64,000 nucleotides of DNA from Phoma sp. XZ068 (lineage: Eukaryota > Ascomycota > Dothideomycetes > Pleosporales > Didymellaceae), in contig RBKR01000022.1 in assembly GCA_004835665.1 (NCBI GenBank), positions 806,001 to 870,000 of the forward strand, given 5' to 3'. Positions 35,167 to 44,882 of this stretch are shown piece by piece. The position numbers and the translations under genes were made by a program. Every line of letters begins with the position of its first letter. Within the stretch, counting starts at the first letter, position 1. The notes beneath the pieces are model-generated. The model was not told the DNA's origin, searched no databases, and saw only the letters and a program-made list of their open reading frames with translations.

Positions 35167-36339
35167 ATGGCACCCATACGCGTTGCTCTTGTCGGCCTCT
35201 CAGCTTCTGCAAAGGTCACATGGGCCGCAGATGCCCACCTCCCATATCTACTCTCCTTTCGAGGCAAGCAACATTATGAGCTTGTTACACTCCTCAACTC
35301 GACTGTTGAGGCCGCTGAATCGGCAAAGATCACTTTCAGCCTCTCACCGAGTGTCAAGGCATATGGCGATCCATCAAAACTCGCTGCGGACCCCGATATT
35401 GACTTGGTTGTCGTCAATACCCGAGCTGACGTACACTTCCCTGTGGTCGAACCTAGCGTTCGAGCGGGCGAAGGCGTATTCATCGAGTGGCCGCTTACGG
35501 ATAATCTCGCAAAGGCTATTGATTTAACAAGAGATCAACCCTATCCGAACAGCATCGTTGGTCTACAAGGGCGTGTAGCGCCAATGACATTGCGGCTGAA
35601 AGAGATCCTGGCGAGTGGTATCATTGGAAAGGTTCTTAATAGCGAGGTCCGCGCGTTTGGAAACCTCATGTGGCGAGATAGTCTGCCGGAGCAACTAACA
35701 TATTTCGCGGATCGCAAGGTCGGTGGTCATCCGATCAGCATCCACTACGGTCATTTAATCGACTCTGTGCACGCAGTTCTCGGTGATTGGCAGAACTTTC
35801 ACACCGTTGGACAATTACAACGGCCTTCGCTCAAGGTCGTAGGTGCAGATGGACAGGATGCTGGAGATGTAAAATCGGACGTTCCAGACTACTTATCAGT
35901 TCATGGCAGCCTCCAGAATAACAAGTGGTCTGTAGCCCCAGGAGCAACACTTATGGCGACTCTCTGCCTTGGTCCACATTTCAAAGATGAAGCAGGCCCT
36001 GCATGGACAATCAATGGCGAGAAAGGCGAGTTGAGACTAACTGCTCCAGGACCATATCTTTAGTCAGGTGACTCGTTTGACGGGCCCATTACAATCGCGC
36101 TTCACGATCACGCGACTGACAAGGTGACCGATCTTGGCTGGGATTGGCCCGACTGGCAAAAGGACTTTGGGCTGAGGGCTAGGAGTGTGGCTGAACTCTA
36201 CGAGCGGTACGCGGAATGGGTAGAGAGTGGACGCCCTGAGGTCGTGCCAGAAGAAAGGAAGTGGCCGAGAATGGATGATGAGGTTGCGCTGATGAGGGAG
36301 TTCGAAAGACTGTATAAGCAAATTGACCCAAATTGGTAA
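35167..36339 (+). pseudogene. Gfo/Idh/MocA oxidoreductase with internal TAG
   Basis: NAD(P)-dependent sugar/polyol-type oxidoreductase of the Gfo/Idh/MocA family, Gal80-like subgroup. The N-terminus IRVALVGLSASAKVTWAADAHLPYL is Rossmann-like, and VVNTRADVHFPVV and the dehydrogenase-like E(W/K)P motif follow. The frame stops at TAG 36061-36063 after 298 residues. It then continues in the same frame for another 92 codons to 36339 with a clear family-like C-terminus (HDHATDKVTDLGWDWP). The expected full length is about 390 residues. The TAG probably replaces a CAG or similar codon. The outcome is a truncated protein, a pseudogene or stop readthrough. Intronless. It meets the Mo-protein gene tail-to-tail 33 bp away. 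Confidence 0.8.
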
Positions 36340-36372
36340 GTTGAAGTAGCCGAATACGTGCTTTAGTGCTCT

Positions 36373-37419
36373 CTACCTTTCAATTTCGATTTCAATTCGG
36401 TGTGCATGGTTTCGTCTTTCATTAAGGGCCTGCGATCTACCGCCGACGGAAGTCGCCCTTGCTGTCAATGTGTGCATGCCTGGTTTAAGGGTGAGTTGAA
36501 AGGTAAACTTCTGCCAACGGAAGTCAACTCGAGGGTCCAAATCCGCTTCGTCCCAGATATCGCCGTCAGTAGAGCTGATCTCAACTTTGGCCACGCCATC
36601 GTGGCTCCATGCCCAGCCTTCCACATACACTTTTGAACTATGTAGAATAGTATCCGGGACAGGGCGAACAATCATCGAGTTGATGTCAGCTTCCCAAACG
36701 GGCTTCACACTGCAACGAGGATCATCCTTGTCCTCAGTATTGTAGAATTTTGTTGTGAAAGGCCCCGGCGCTCTTCCTTTGCGTAATGACACCTTGCATA
36801 GCCATTTGGTGCTGTTTGTCCCAAACCAGCCTGGCACTACGAGTCGTACTGGACCGCCCCGTTCTCGGCCCAATGGCTTTCCGTTTATTTGATATGCTAC
36901 CAGAACCTCCTTGCTCAAAGCTTTAGTCAAAGGCAGATCTTTCTGGTAGCATTCCACTGCTACACCTGCAAACGTGCCAGAATCCAGACCTTCGGACCAG
37001 ACGAAATCCGCTGCCGGCAACGGATGGGCAATGTCAAGAAGCGTGCACAATGGCACTCCAGTCCAGGTGACATTACCCACCCGCCAGAGAGCAGTAGTTG
37101 CAGGAGCTATAGGGCTCCCAAAGCACTCGTGAAACGTTTGAACCGTTGACGATGGAAGCTTCAGCAACTGCTCGAAGGTAAGAGAAAACGGTCTTCCAAC
37201 CAAGCCATCAACAACCAGTAGCCACTTTTCGATGTCGACGTCTACTGCACCAAGGTGGATCGTTTGGAAAAGGTCCTCATCCGTAGTGATTGGTTCGGAG
37301 AGTAGGTGTGGCTTTGGAGGATGGCGGATGTGGAAGGCTTGAGCTTGCGATACCACAGCTTCCCGCTCCAGGCCATGCTCCGGGACGCACGATACCTCGT
37401 AGCCATCTATTTCTGCCAT
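36373..37419 (-). CDS. Sulfite-oxidase-family molybdenum enzyme, no cytochrome b5 domain
   Basis: Molybdopterin oxidoreductase of the sulfite oxidase/nitrate reductase fold with a C-terminal Mo-co dimerisation domain. Start chosen at 37419 (MAEIDGYEV, 348 aa). An in-frame ATG at 37533 would add 38 residues with no family look. Marks: FQTIHLGAVDVDIEKWLLVVDGLVGRP, TVQTFHECFGSP with the presumed Mo-ligand Cys, WTGVPL, YQINGKPLGRERGGPVRLVVPGWFG and KW(L)CKV. The second domain from about residue 240 holds SVKPVWEADINSMI and VEGWAWS. There is no b5 heme domain, so the electron acceptor is unknown. The Cys motif HECFGSP differs from the sulfite oxidase QCAGN type. Intronless. Divergent from the nitrilase. 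Confidence 0.87.
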   Translation of the reverse strand: MAEIDGYEVSCVPEHGLEREAVVSQAQAFHIRHPPKPHLLSEPITTDEDLFQTIHLGAVDVDIEKWLLVVDGLVGRPFSLTFEQLLKLPSSTVQTFHECFGSPIAPATTALWRVGNVTWTGVPLCTLLDIAHPLPAADFVWSEGLDSGTFAGVAVECYQKDLPLTKALSKEVLVAYQINGKPLGRERGGPVRLVVPGWFGTNSTKWLCKVSLRKGRAPGPFTTKFYNTEDKDDPRCSVKPVWEADINSMIVRPVPDTILHSSKVYVEGWAWSHDGVAKVEISSTDGDIWDEADLDPRVDFRWQKFTFQLTLKPGMHTLTARATSVGGRSQALNERRNHAHRIEIEIER

Positions 37420-37934
37420 CTTGGTATCGGATCCCCGGAGGTGATAGTTGCTCCAAACCTCTAGACGCGAATCATTCGTCTGTAGAACTAGTTTCGCGTA
37501 ATTGAACAGTAGTGGTGATATTCTCCAGTTCACCTCGGATCATGCGATGATGTATCGTTTCATGATGTATGTCGATGCAACTAAAGCTGGGCGGGATTGC
37601 GCGATAGGGCCGATTTAAGTGGTACGTGATGCTCTCCCAAAAGACAACATCGACCAAGCGTTCAACGGGATCACAAGCCCTCTCCTATGTTACTTTATGC
37701 AGAAAGTTGTACATGAATTGTGGAGTGTAATCGGACCGCGAGAGCTTGGAGACGATAATTATGACGAGGATTCGATCGCCGAGCTGCGACAGCGGAGGTC
37801 AGTCCCGCTGCCAGCCGCCTTGGTAATTACCCCGCAGCTTGAGCTCAGAATGAGGCTGGAAGTCTTCGCTGCCCGCTATTTGATTCATAGACAGCCTCAT
37901 CTTTCCCTTGATTTGTCTTGATTGTGTCTGTGCC
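37420..37934. promoter_or_regulatory. Shared divergent promoter region, Mo enzyme/nitrilase
   Basis: About 515 bp between divergent starts, the likely common control region. No other gene is supported here. Confidence 0.45.
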
Positions 37935-39020
37935 ATGGCAACCACGATCCGCGTAGCTGCTTGCCACGCAGCGCCAGTCTTTCTGTCTTCTAAAGCTACC
38001 ACGCAGAAAGCAATATCATTCATCAAGGCTGCCTCAAAGAACTCAGCAAACCTTGTCATATTTCCCGAAACATTCATTCCAGCATTTCCGTTATGGAGTG
38101 CCTTGCGTGCACCGACTCAGAATCACGATTTGTTCAAAAGAATGGCGGAGCAGTCGGTGCTAGCAGATGGTGAGGAGATCCAAGCGCTTCAGTCTGCCGC
38201 TCAAGAGACGAAAACATATATAAGTGTTGGCATATCTGAAAGGACTCGCTACAGCTCGGGCACATTGTTCAACTCCAACATAATTATTGGCCCAGATGGC
38301 CGTGTGCTCAATTTACATCGCAAGCTTATGCCTACCTTTTTTGAAAAGCTGACCTGGGCTCCTGGAGATGGTCACGGCTTGAGGGTGGTCGAAACGCCTT
38401 TTGGCAAGATTGGAAATCTGATATGCGGCGAGAACACAAATCCCTTAGCAAGATACAGTCTGATTGCGCAAGCTGAGCAGCTGCACATCTCCACATGGCC
38501 TGCTACCTGGCCTACTCGAGTCACAGATCCGAACTCTAAGCAAGAGACAAAAGGGACGAATTACGACAACGTGGCAGCCAACCGTATCCGAGCTGCAGCA
38601 CACTGTTTCGAAGCGAAGGCTTTCGGCGTGCTCTGTAGCGGATATCTTGATGAGCAAGCTATAGAGGCTGTTGCTGCTGGAGCTTCTGATGCTGAGCACA
38701 TCACAAACGTACTCAAAACATCGCAGCGTGGAGCCACTATGTTTTTGGACCCTACGGGCGCGCCTATAGTAGGATTTACCATTGATAATACAACGGGAGA
38801 AAGGAAAGAAATAGACTTCTTGCAGCAAGAAGAAGGCATCTTGTACGCGGATCTTAACCTAGCTGATTGCGTGGAGGGCAAACAGTATCATGACGTTGTT
38901 GGCGGATACCAAAGGCACGACATCTTCAAATTGACTGTCAACCGAGAACGACAAGTCCCAATTCGCTTCCACGATCCTCCCTCGCTGCCTGCTGAGCGAA
39001 ACGATCAAGAGGTTTTATGA
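37935..39020 (+). CDS. Nitrilase
   Basis: Carbon-nitrogen hydrolase that converts nitriles to acids (or amides). 361 aa, single exon, start ATG 37935 in GCCATGGCA context. The full catalytic set is visible: Glu45 (FPETFIP), Lys130 (HRKLMPT) and Cys164 (LICGENTNPLAR). The CGENTNP loop and WPATWP segment are typical of fungal/plant-type true nitrilases and cyanide hydratases. The C-terminus (VGGYQRHDIFKL) is also family-like. Length is normal. It ends 52 bp from the convergent SDR gene. Substrate range (aryl-acetonitrile or other) cannot be read from sequence. Confidence 0.93.
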   Translation: MATTIRVAACHAAPVFLSSKATTQKAISFIKAASKNSANLVIFPETFIPAFPLWSALRAPTQNHDLFKRMAEQSVLADGEEIQALQSAAQETKTYISVGISERTRYSSGTLFNSNIIIGPDGRVLNLHRKLMPTFFEKLTWAPGDGHGLRVVETPFGKIGNLICGENTNPLARYSLIAQAEQLHISTWPATWPTRVTDPNSKQETKGTNYDNVAANRIRAAAHCFEAKAFGVLCSGYLDEQAIEAVAAGASDAEHITNVLKTSQRGATMFLDPTGAPIVGFTIDNTTGERKEIDFLQQEEGILYADLNLADCVEGKQYHDVVGGYQRHDIFKLTVNRERQVPIRFHDPPSLPAERNDQEVL

Positions 39021-39072
39021 TTCGAAAACCTGGAGTAACAGTGTATTGCATTCACATTCTTTGACATGGTAT

Positions 39073-39945
39073 CTATATTACAGACCAAGCATTATCAACT
39101 GGCATAAGCACACCGTTTACCTTCTTCGCTTCATCCGATGCTAGAAACACGATTGCATGGGCAACATCCTCGGGGCTAATTTCCGCTTGCGGCACTCCTT
39201 GAGCGTCTTTTGGGGTATTCAACTCGATAACACCACTGTTAATATTAGTACAGTCACACACAAGCTCCCACGCATACATACGATGAAGCCATAAAGGCTG
39301 ACTCGTCCCAAACCCCTCCTTGGACTGAGGACTGAATATTGGTTGCAACACCTGCACAACGGTCAGACTTCAACGTACTGATAACTCGATGGAGCTCTTA
39401 CCGCCTGGCAGCACCGCATTACACCGTATACCCTCATTGTGAAATCTCCATGCAACGTTTTTTGTTGCTCCAACAAGACCATGCTTGCTGGCGGTGTATG
39501 CAACGCCAGCAACGGCTCCTGATACGCTCGCTTTGCTCGCAACATTGACGATGGAACCTCCTTTGTGCTCCTTCATACTCGGGAGCACTGCAGCCATCAA
39601 ACGTACAGGAACTGTCAAGTTGATACTCAGTACGCGCTCCCATTGCGACTCTTTTAGTGTGTCTATGCTGCCAAAATCGTCCATGACACCTGCAACGTTC
39701 GCTAGTATATCGATTTTAGAGCCATACTTCTGGACGCAGGCAGCTACTGCTTCGTCAGCCGCGTTAGGCTTCGTAAGATCAACCTGATGGAAAGTGAATG
39801 TTGAGCTATCGAACTCCTGTCGTAAAGGGGATATGTCGATGCCGAAGACCTTGGCTTTCCGTGCAAGAAGGACCTTTGTCGTAGCCAGCCCAATACCGCT
39901 GCTGCAGCCGGTGATAATAACGACCTTGTTCTCGAATGAGGACAT
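39073..39945 (-). CDS. Short-chain dehydrogenase/reductase
   Basis: Classical NAD(P)-dependent SDR, 258 aa. Exons 39945-39402, 39351-39282 and 39235-39073; introns of 50 and 46 bp with matching phases. Motifs: TGCSSGIG (cofactor), NVAGV, NVASKAS with the catalytic Ser region, YTASK (catalytic Tyr/Lys), CNAVLPGGV and a C-terminal VFLASDEAKKVNGVLMPVD. The Met chosen (MSSFENKV) lies just before the first beta strand. The frame is open 25 codons further upstream without family features. Last gene of the 34-40 kb cluster, convergent with the nitrilase. Confidence 0.92.
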
Positions 39946-41713
39946 GTTTTTTTTCGCTGGACGCAAATTTTTTATTTGACTACATGCGCAGGAAGCTATA
40001 TATATCTCTCTTGAACTCAAGTTTTAGCTTCTATCCTACCTACCGTATCCGCCGTGTTCTCGGTGGAGGTACGACAGTGTAAGGCCGGAGACATATTGGC
40101 CAAGTATTGCACCCCGAAAGCATATGCGACCGCTGTTCCACTGTAGATCTCCGGTGCCACGTCCGCTGTTGTGCATAGGGCATGTGGCACACCGGGGGAA
40201 AACGCATCGTGGGGCGGTGGCTAGTATGCTGAGGTCCAATAGCAGCCCTCTAGCGTTGCGGAGGTATATAATTGCTACATTATGCTCGACTTGAGCATTG
40301 CGACTGGAAGTCATTGATCACATATGGAAGCCCTCGAACAGGGGACGGAAATCCTTTATGGTTCTCAAATTACCTCAATGCTCCTCAGGACAGTGGCCCA
40401 TTGCGGGGACTGTACCTCTTGACTCTGTCTTACCGACATGCAAATCACTCACGTCAGATTTCGGGTTCGGAGCTTCTCGATGCCGAAGACTTGAACATCG
40501 ATCCCCTCGATTTCTTCTACTGTTAACTCAGCTTCTTCATTGCAACGGCAGTATCGTCTATCACCCAATTGGGTGCTTCTCTAAATACCTCCAAAACCAA
40601 ATTATTGCTTGCACCAAGCTTGCCCGCACAGTCGGTTGCACAGTTGGATGCGAACCGCTCAGATAGACCATTGTGTAACCGGACTAAAGCCACGGATTAC
40701 GAACTTTGCGGCCTCCGATGGTACCTAGTGTATGTCGACGCAACTGCCGATAGTTTTTGACTGGGGTGAAGGATGCAATTGAGGTGTTCAGAAGGAATGT
40801 TGTGCTTCGGCACGTCATGACTAAAGTCATGGTTGTTTTGGTGAACCCTGCGATAATGATGAAGGCGATGTGGATTCTATTGCACATACCAGCAAGGATA
40901 TTTTCTGAACTGTATAATTTTTGTACAGATGAACGACCGAACATGTTTTTAATGTTGGATCAAACGACAGATATTGAACTTGGGCTCCCGGGGTCGAGGT
41001 TGATGGCGTTGCGAACTCGGAACATGTTTGGTCGGGACCTTGCGGACGATGAGTGAGCTTAGCCATGCTTCACAGTGGTATTCTACCCCTCGCGACATAC
41101 GAATATACTGTGAAGGGAAAAAAGGTTACTTTAGTGATTCACGACTGTAGCAATACACTTTACATCCCCAGGCACAGGATGAAGGATGGGTATCTCGAGA
41201 TTGCGATCAGAAGCGCACTCGTCCTTAGCAAAAGCCTACGGAACTGAGAGTGACCCTATTACCGTCGAGCTGGCGCCGGCTTATTCTCATGACGCTCGTT
41301 CGTGGAAACAGAACGCCAATACGAGGCTGAGCGAAATGTGGCGCGCCGTGTTTCAGAAACATTACCTGCATTAGCCCCAATATCTTCTTCCCAATATCGA
41401 CGGGCTAGCAGCCTCCTTGTAAAAGCGCAGGAAATGATTCCTACATACGGAAGCATCCAAACGTTTCGAGCTAGGTTCGATTACCAGTAACGCCATACGT
41501 CAATTCCTTCCGTCGATCAGACACTTGAGCAAGATGAAGCGGATCGCTTCGTGTGGCTCACAATTTACGCTCGGCCAAACATTCTCCGCCAACCCAGTTG
41601 ATGCGCTCTAATAAAATTTACCTGGTTATCTTGACACTGGGATCCCGTCCGAATATCTCATTGATCTTGGCATCCAAGCCATACATTCGTTACCAAGAAG
41701 CTTACGTTAAGCC
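39946..41713. other. Gene-free interval before the pectate-lyase-like gene
   Basis: About 1.8 kb without a supported gene. Several 60-100 codon frames on both strands carry no recognisable motif. It separates two divergent genes, so it holds two promoters. Confidence 0.5.
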
Positions 41714-44212
41714 ATGAAGTCACTCTTTTGGACCAGTATTCTACTGGCAGCAGCTTCAGCGCTGCCAACCAGCCTCAGTGGCCGACAATTAAACGAGACT
41801 GCACCTGTAGTACCCGCCTCTCAAGTCCGTGTCCGCCTCAATCCAGCAAAGATTCGCGATACTAGTGACACAGACTACACTACCTGGACCGTAGCAGAAG
41901 GCACATCGTCCAAACTTGCAACCAAAAATGGCCTCTCTTTCACCCTTTCTGCTGCGAGTGGCAAACTCAGCGGCAACTGGAACAAGGCCGTTTACTCTAG
42001 AATCATTGCCTCCCTAGGCGAACGCGTTGTGGGTGAAGGAATTTCAACTGTAGCTAACAACGGCGACAACACCGGAGGAATAGCTATCAAGTTGAGCGTT
42101 TCTGGTCTTCCAACTGGCCAACACTCTATCCTGGCGTGGCATAATGCTTGGGACGCTCTAAATACTGCTGCTTCGTTGACAGTGACGGTCAATGGGAAAG
42201 AGGCGGTCAAGGCCCTCAAACAGTCGATTCGTGTTGACAACATCTGGGAAGCCGCTTCGTCTTACATCACTTTCACTGCAACCCAAGGTGAGGCAGTTGA
42301 GATTGTTTACACCCCGGATTCTGCCGGCGATGGTCGAGCATTCCTGAACGGATTCGAGATCGACAGTCCATCCTTAGAGAACCAGATCAGCTTCCCCACC
42401 CCAGTTCATCGCGATGAGAGAGTGGTACCGATCGAAAACAGCACTGATATCTCTGCATCTTGGAGAGCCGCTAGGACTGAGGGCGTGACTTACAACGTTT
42501 ACCTGGGGACCTCCCCCACCGAGCTCAGGAGCACTGCAACAGGGCTAACGAAGCCAAGCACAACCCTGAACGATGTGAACACCCGGGCAACATACTATTG
42601 GCGTATTGACGTTATCTCTGGTAACAGTACATACGTTGGGCGAGTTTTTACCTTCCGTGCTGCCCAACTAGCGTTCCCGGATGCCGAAGGCTATGGCCGA
42701 TTTGCGCGTGGTGGCAGAGGTGGAAAGGTCATCCACGTTACGACTCTCGAGGACAGCTCAGCCGAAGGTACTCTTCGACATGCCTTGACTATTGCCACTG
42801 GTCCTCGCATTATTGTGTTCGATGTTGGTGGTGTCATCACCACAACGTCTCGCATATCGGTCAGCGGTCAGTACGTCACCCTCGCTGGTCAGACGGCGCC
42901 TGGAAAGGGTGTGGTAATTCAAGGTTTTCCACTTGGTCTTACTGGAGCTACTGATATGATCCTGCGCCATATTCGAGTTCGTCCAGGTACGGTCAGCAAT
43001 CAGACTATCGATGGCATGGGAATGCAAGGCTCCAACCACGCTATCTTCGATAGGTGCAGCATGGGTTGGACGATCGACGAAGCCTTCTCTTCCCGCAGCG
43101 CGACAAACATCACATTCCAGCGCAACATGATCAGTGAACCTCTCAACGTCGCAGGACACAAGAACTACCCTGCAGGAACTGCCCATGGCTACGCTGCCTC
43201 AATCGGTGGCGAAGTCGGATCCTTTCACCACAACCTGATTGCGCATGCCGAGGGGCGTAGCTGGAGTATGGCCGGTGGTGTCGACAGCACTGCTGCTTTT
43301 GCCGGAAAGCTCGACCTTCGGAACAACGTCGTGTACAATTTTGGTGGACGTGTAACTGACGGCGGCGCACACCAGGGTCAATTTGTATCCAATCTATACA
43401 AACAGGGTCCTTCCTCAAAGCTCACATACGCTCTGCGTGCTCAGTACGAAGACGACATGCCTGGTTCGCAGTCGTACTACTGCGCCGGTAACGCCATGCC
43501 AGGTGTCTTTGATGAAAACAGCGAGCAGTACGTCGGTGATGGTACTGGCAAGAAGACAAACGTTGCCTGCTGGGCCGATGTGACGATCAAGAATGTCACA
43601 TATCAGAAGTTTGTTGACAAGCCGTTCTTTGAAAGCTTCGTTGAGACTCAGTCTGCTTCTGAGGCATACAAACGTGTTCTCAGCGACAGTGGTGTATCGC
43701 AGCCTGTGCAGGACGACCACGATAAGCGCATCATCAATGAAACTCTCACAGGCACCGCCACGTACACTGGCAGCGTTGGTGGAAAGAAGGGTATAATCGA
43801 TAACCCTAAGGATGTTGGTGGTCTGGAAGACTTCCCCACAGTGAGGAGGAGCGCTTCGTGGGACGCGGACGGCGATGGCATTGCGGACTGGTGGGATGGC
43901 TCAACGGGCGGTGAGGGTTTCGATGTCATTGAGGGCTACCTCAACTTCATGGCTGACCCTCATGCGTTTGTGTCGCCCTCTTCCTCCGTAAAGATTGATC
44001 TCGCCGCATTGGCTGCTGGATTCGTGAAGCCAACATTCACCGTTGAGGGTGCAAAGCTGGGTTCCATTGAGGTGTCGGGTACAACTGCTACGTACACTTC
44101 CAAAGGATCTGGTATTGAGCGACTCATTGTCTCAATAGAAGACTCGGAAGGCAGCAAATGGTCGAGACCATTCGGTGTTGCTGTTTTCGAAGGTGCATCC
44201 GATGTCCAGTAG
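41714..44212 (+). CDS. Secreted pectate-lyase-like protein of bacterial architecture
   Basis: Predicted secreted 832-aa polysaccharide lyase-like protein, single exon. Layout: signal peptide (about 1-16); a carbohydrate-binding-like beta domain (about 35-220); an FN3-like module (about 240-325, ending YYWRIDVISGNSTYVGRVFTFR); and a right-handed beta-helix (about 335-650). The helix starts FPDAEGYGRFARGGRGGKVIHVTTLED and has GGVI, LAGQTAPGKGV and HIRVRPG rungs. Then comes a Ca-binding DADGDGIADWW segment (about 718) of the kind seen in bacterial pectate lyases, and a small C-terminal beta module. Plant-pathogen or saprotroph cell-wall degradation is the likely role. The lack of introns and the bacterial-style module order suggest transfer from bacteria. 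Whether it cuts pectate is unproven. Confidence 0.85.
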   Translation: MKSLFWTSILLAAASALPTSLSGRQLNETAPVVPASQVRVRLNPAKIRDTSDTDYTTWTVAEGTSSKLATKNGLSFTLSAASGKLSGNWNKAVYSRIIASLGERVVGEGISTVANNGDNTGGIAIKLSVSGLPTGQHSILAWHNAWDALNTAASLTVTVNGKEAVKALKQSIRVDNIWEAASSYITFTATQGEAVEIVYTPDSAGDGRAFLNGFEIDSPSLENQISFPTPVHRDERVVPIENSTDISASWRAARTEGVTYNVYLGTSPTELRSTATGLTKPSTTLNDVNTRATYYWRIDVISGNSTYVGRVFTFRAAQLAFPDAEGYGRFARGGRGGKVIHVTTLEDSSAEGTLRHALTIATGPRIIVFDVGGVITTTSRISVSGQYVTLAGQTAPGKGVVIQGFPLGLTGATDMILRHIRVRPGTVSNQTIDGMGMQGSNHAIFDRCSMGWTIDEAFSSRSATNITFQRNMISEPLNVAGHKNYPAGTAHGYAASIGGEVGSFHHNLIAHAEGRSWSMAGGVDSTAAFAGKLDLRNNVVYNFGGRVTDGGAHQGQFVSNLYKQGPSSKLTYALRAQYEDDMPGSQSYYCAGNAMPGVFDENSEQYVGDGTGKKTNVACWADVTIKNVTYQKFVDKPFFESFVETQSASEAYKRVLSDSGVSQPVQDDHDKRIINETLTGTATYTGSVGGKKGIIDNPKDVGGLEDFPTVRRSASWDADGDGIADWWDGSTGGEGFDVIEGYLNFMADPHAFVSPSSSVKIDLAALAAGFVKPTFTVEGAKLGSIEVSGTTATYTSKGSGIERLIVSIEDSEGSKWSRPFGVAVFEGASDVQ

Positions 44213-44882
44213 TCGCGCTTATTCACAACATCTTGTTCCACAACTCTTATCTTCTTTGTATACCTGCACATTATGAGTGTGTATAACTGGTATTCAACCC
44301 AGCCTCGTGTTAATTCAGCCCAGCGACGAAGTTTTCAGTTTCTTAACTGACGCATCAATGTTTGCCCGCTTCCCGAATAATGAATCCGAGGACATCTGAG
44401 GCACCGATATGAAGTTCGTGTTCAGCGAAGGGGCCACCAAATGGAGCAACAGTCGGGGCGATTGCTCAAGCGATGAAATTTCAAGCGAGCACACAGATGA
44501 GCTCAAGAAGGCGGCTGATGAATCGAGGAGCTTGCGAGGAAGCTCGCGACGGAAGATGCTAACTACTGAGCTGGTGTTAAAGAACATGGAGCAGTTTTGA
44601 TTGATCGGTCGGGCTGTAGATGCCTCGACGTAGATCGTTGGCCACAATGCCAAAGCTCTTCATACTACTAAAATGACTGTGCTGTGTTCAAATTAATAGT
44701 GATTGGATTACGCAATAATGATAAAAGTAGTAAAAACTAAATGCCAAAGCATTGATGAGCGCATAGCTCAAATGAAAACCTCCCGAGCTCCTTCGTACCA
44801 CATGATATCATCCCCACATGAGAACATGATCGTAAGCCACCAACACCCAAAAAAACTCACTTCTACAAACCAACCCTGTTTT
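44213..44882. other. Convergent intergenic region
   Basis: About 670 bp between the 3' ends of the lyase-like gene (+) and phospholipase D (-). No gene is supported. Two terminators are expected. Confidence 0.5.

Noticed and set aside
41468..41481. B-box-like GGTTCGATTACC suggesting a tRNA
   Set aside because: It does not match the B-box consensus and no acceptor or anticodon arms could be folded around it.
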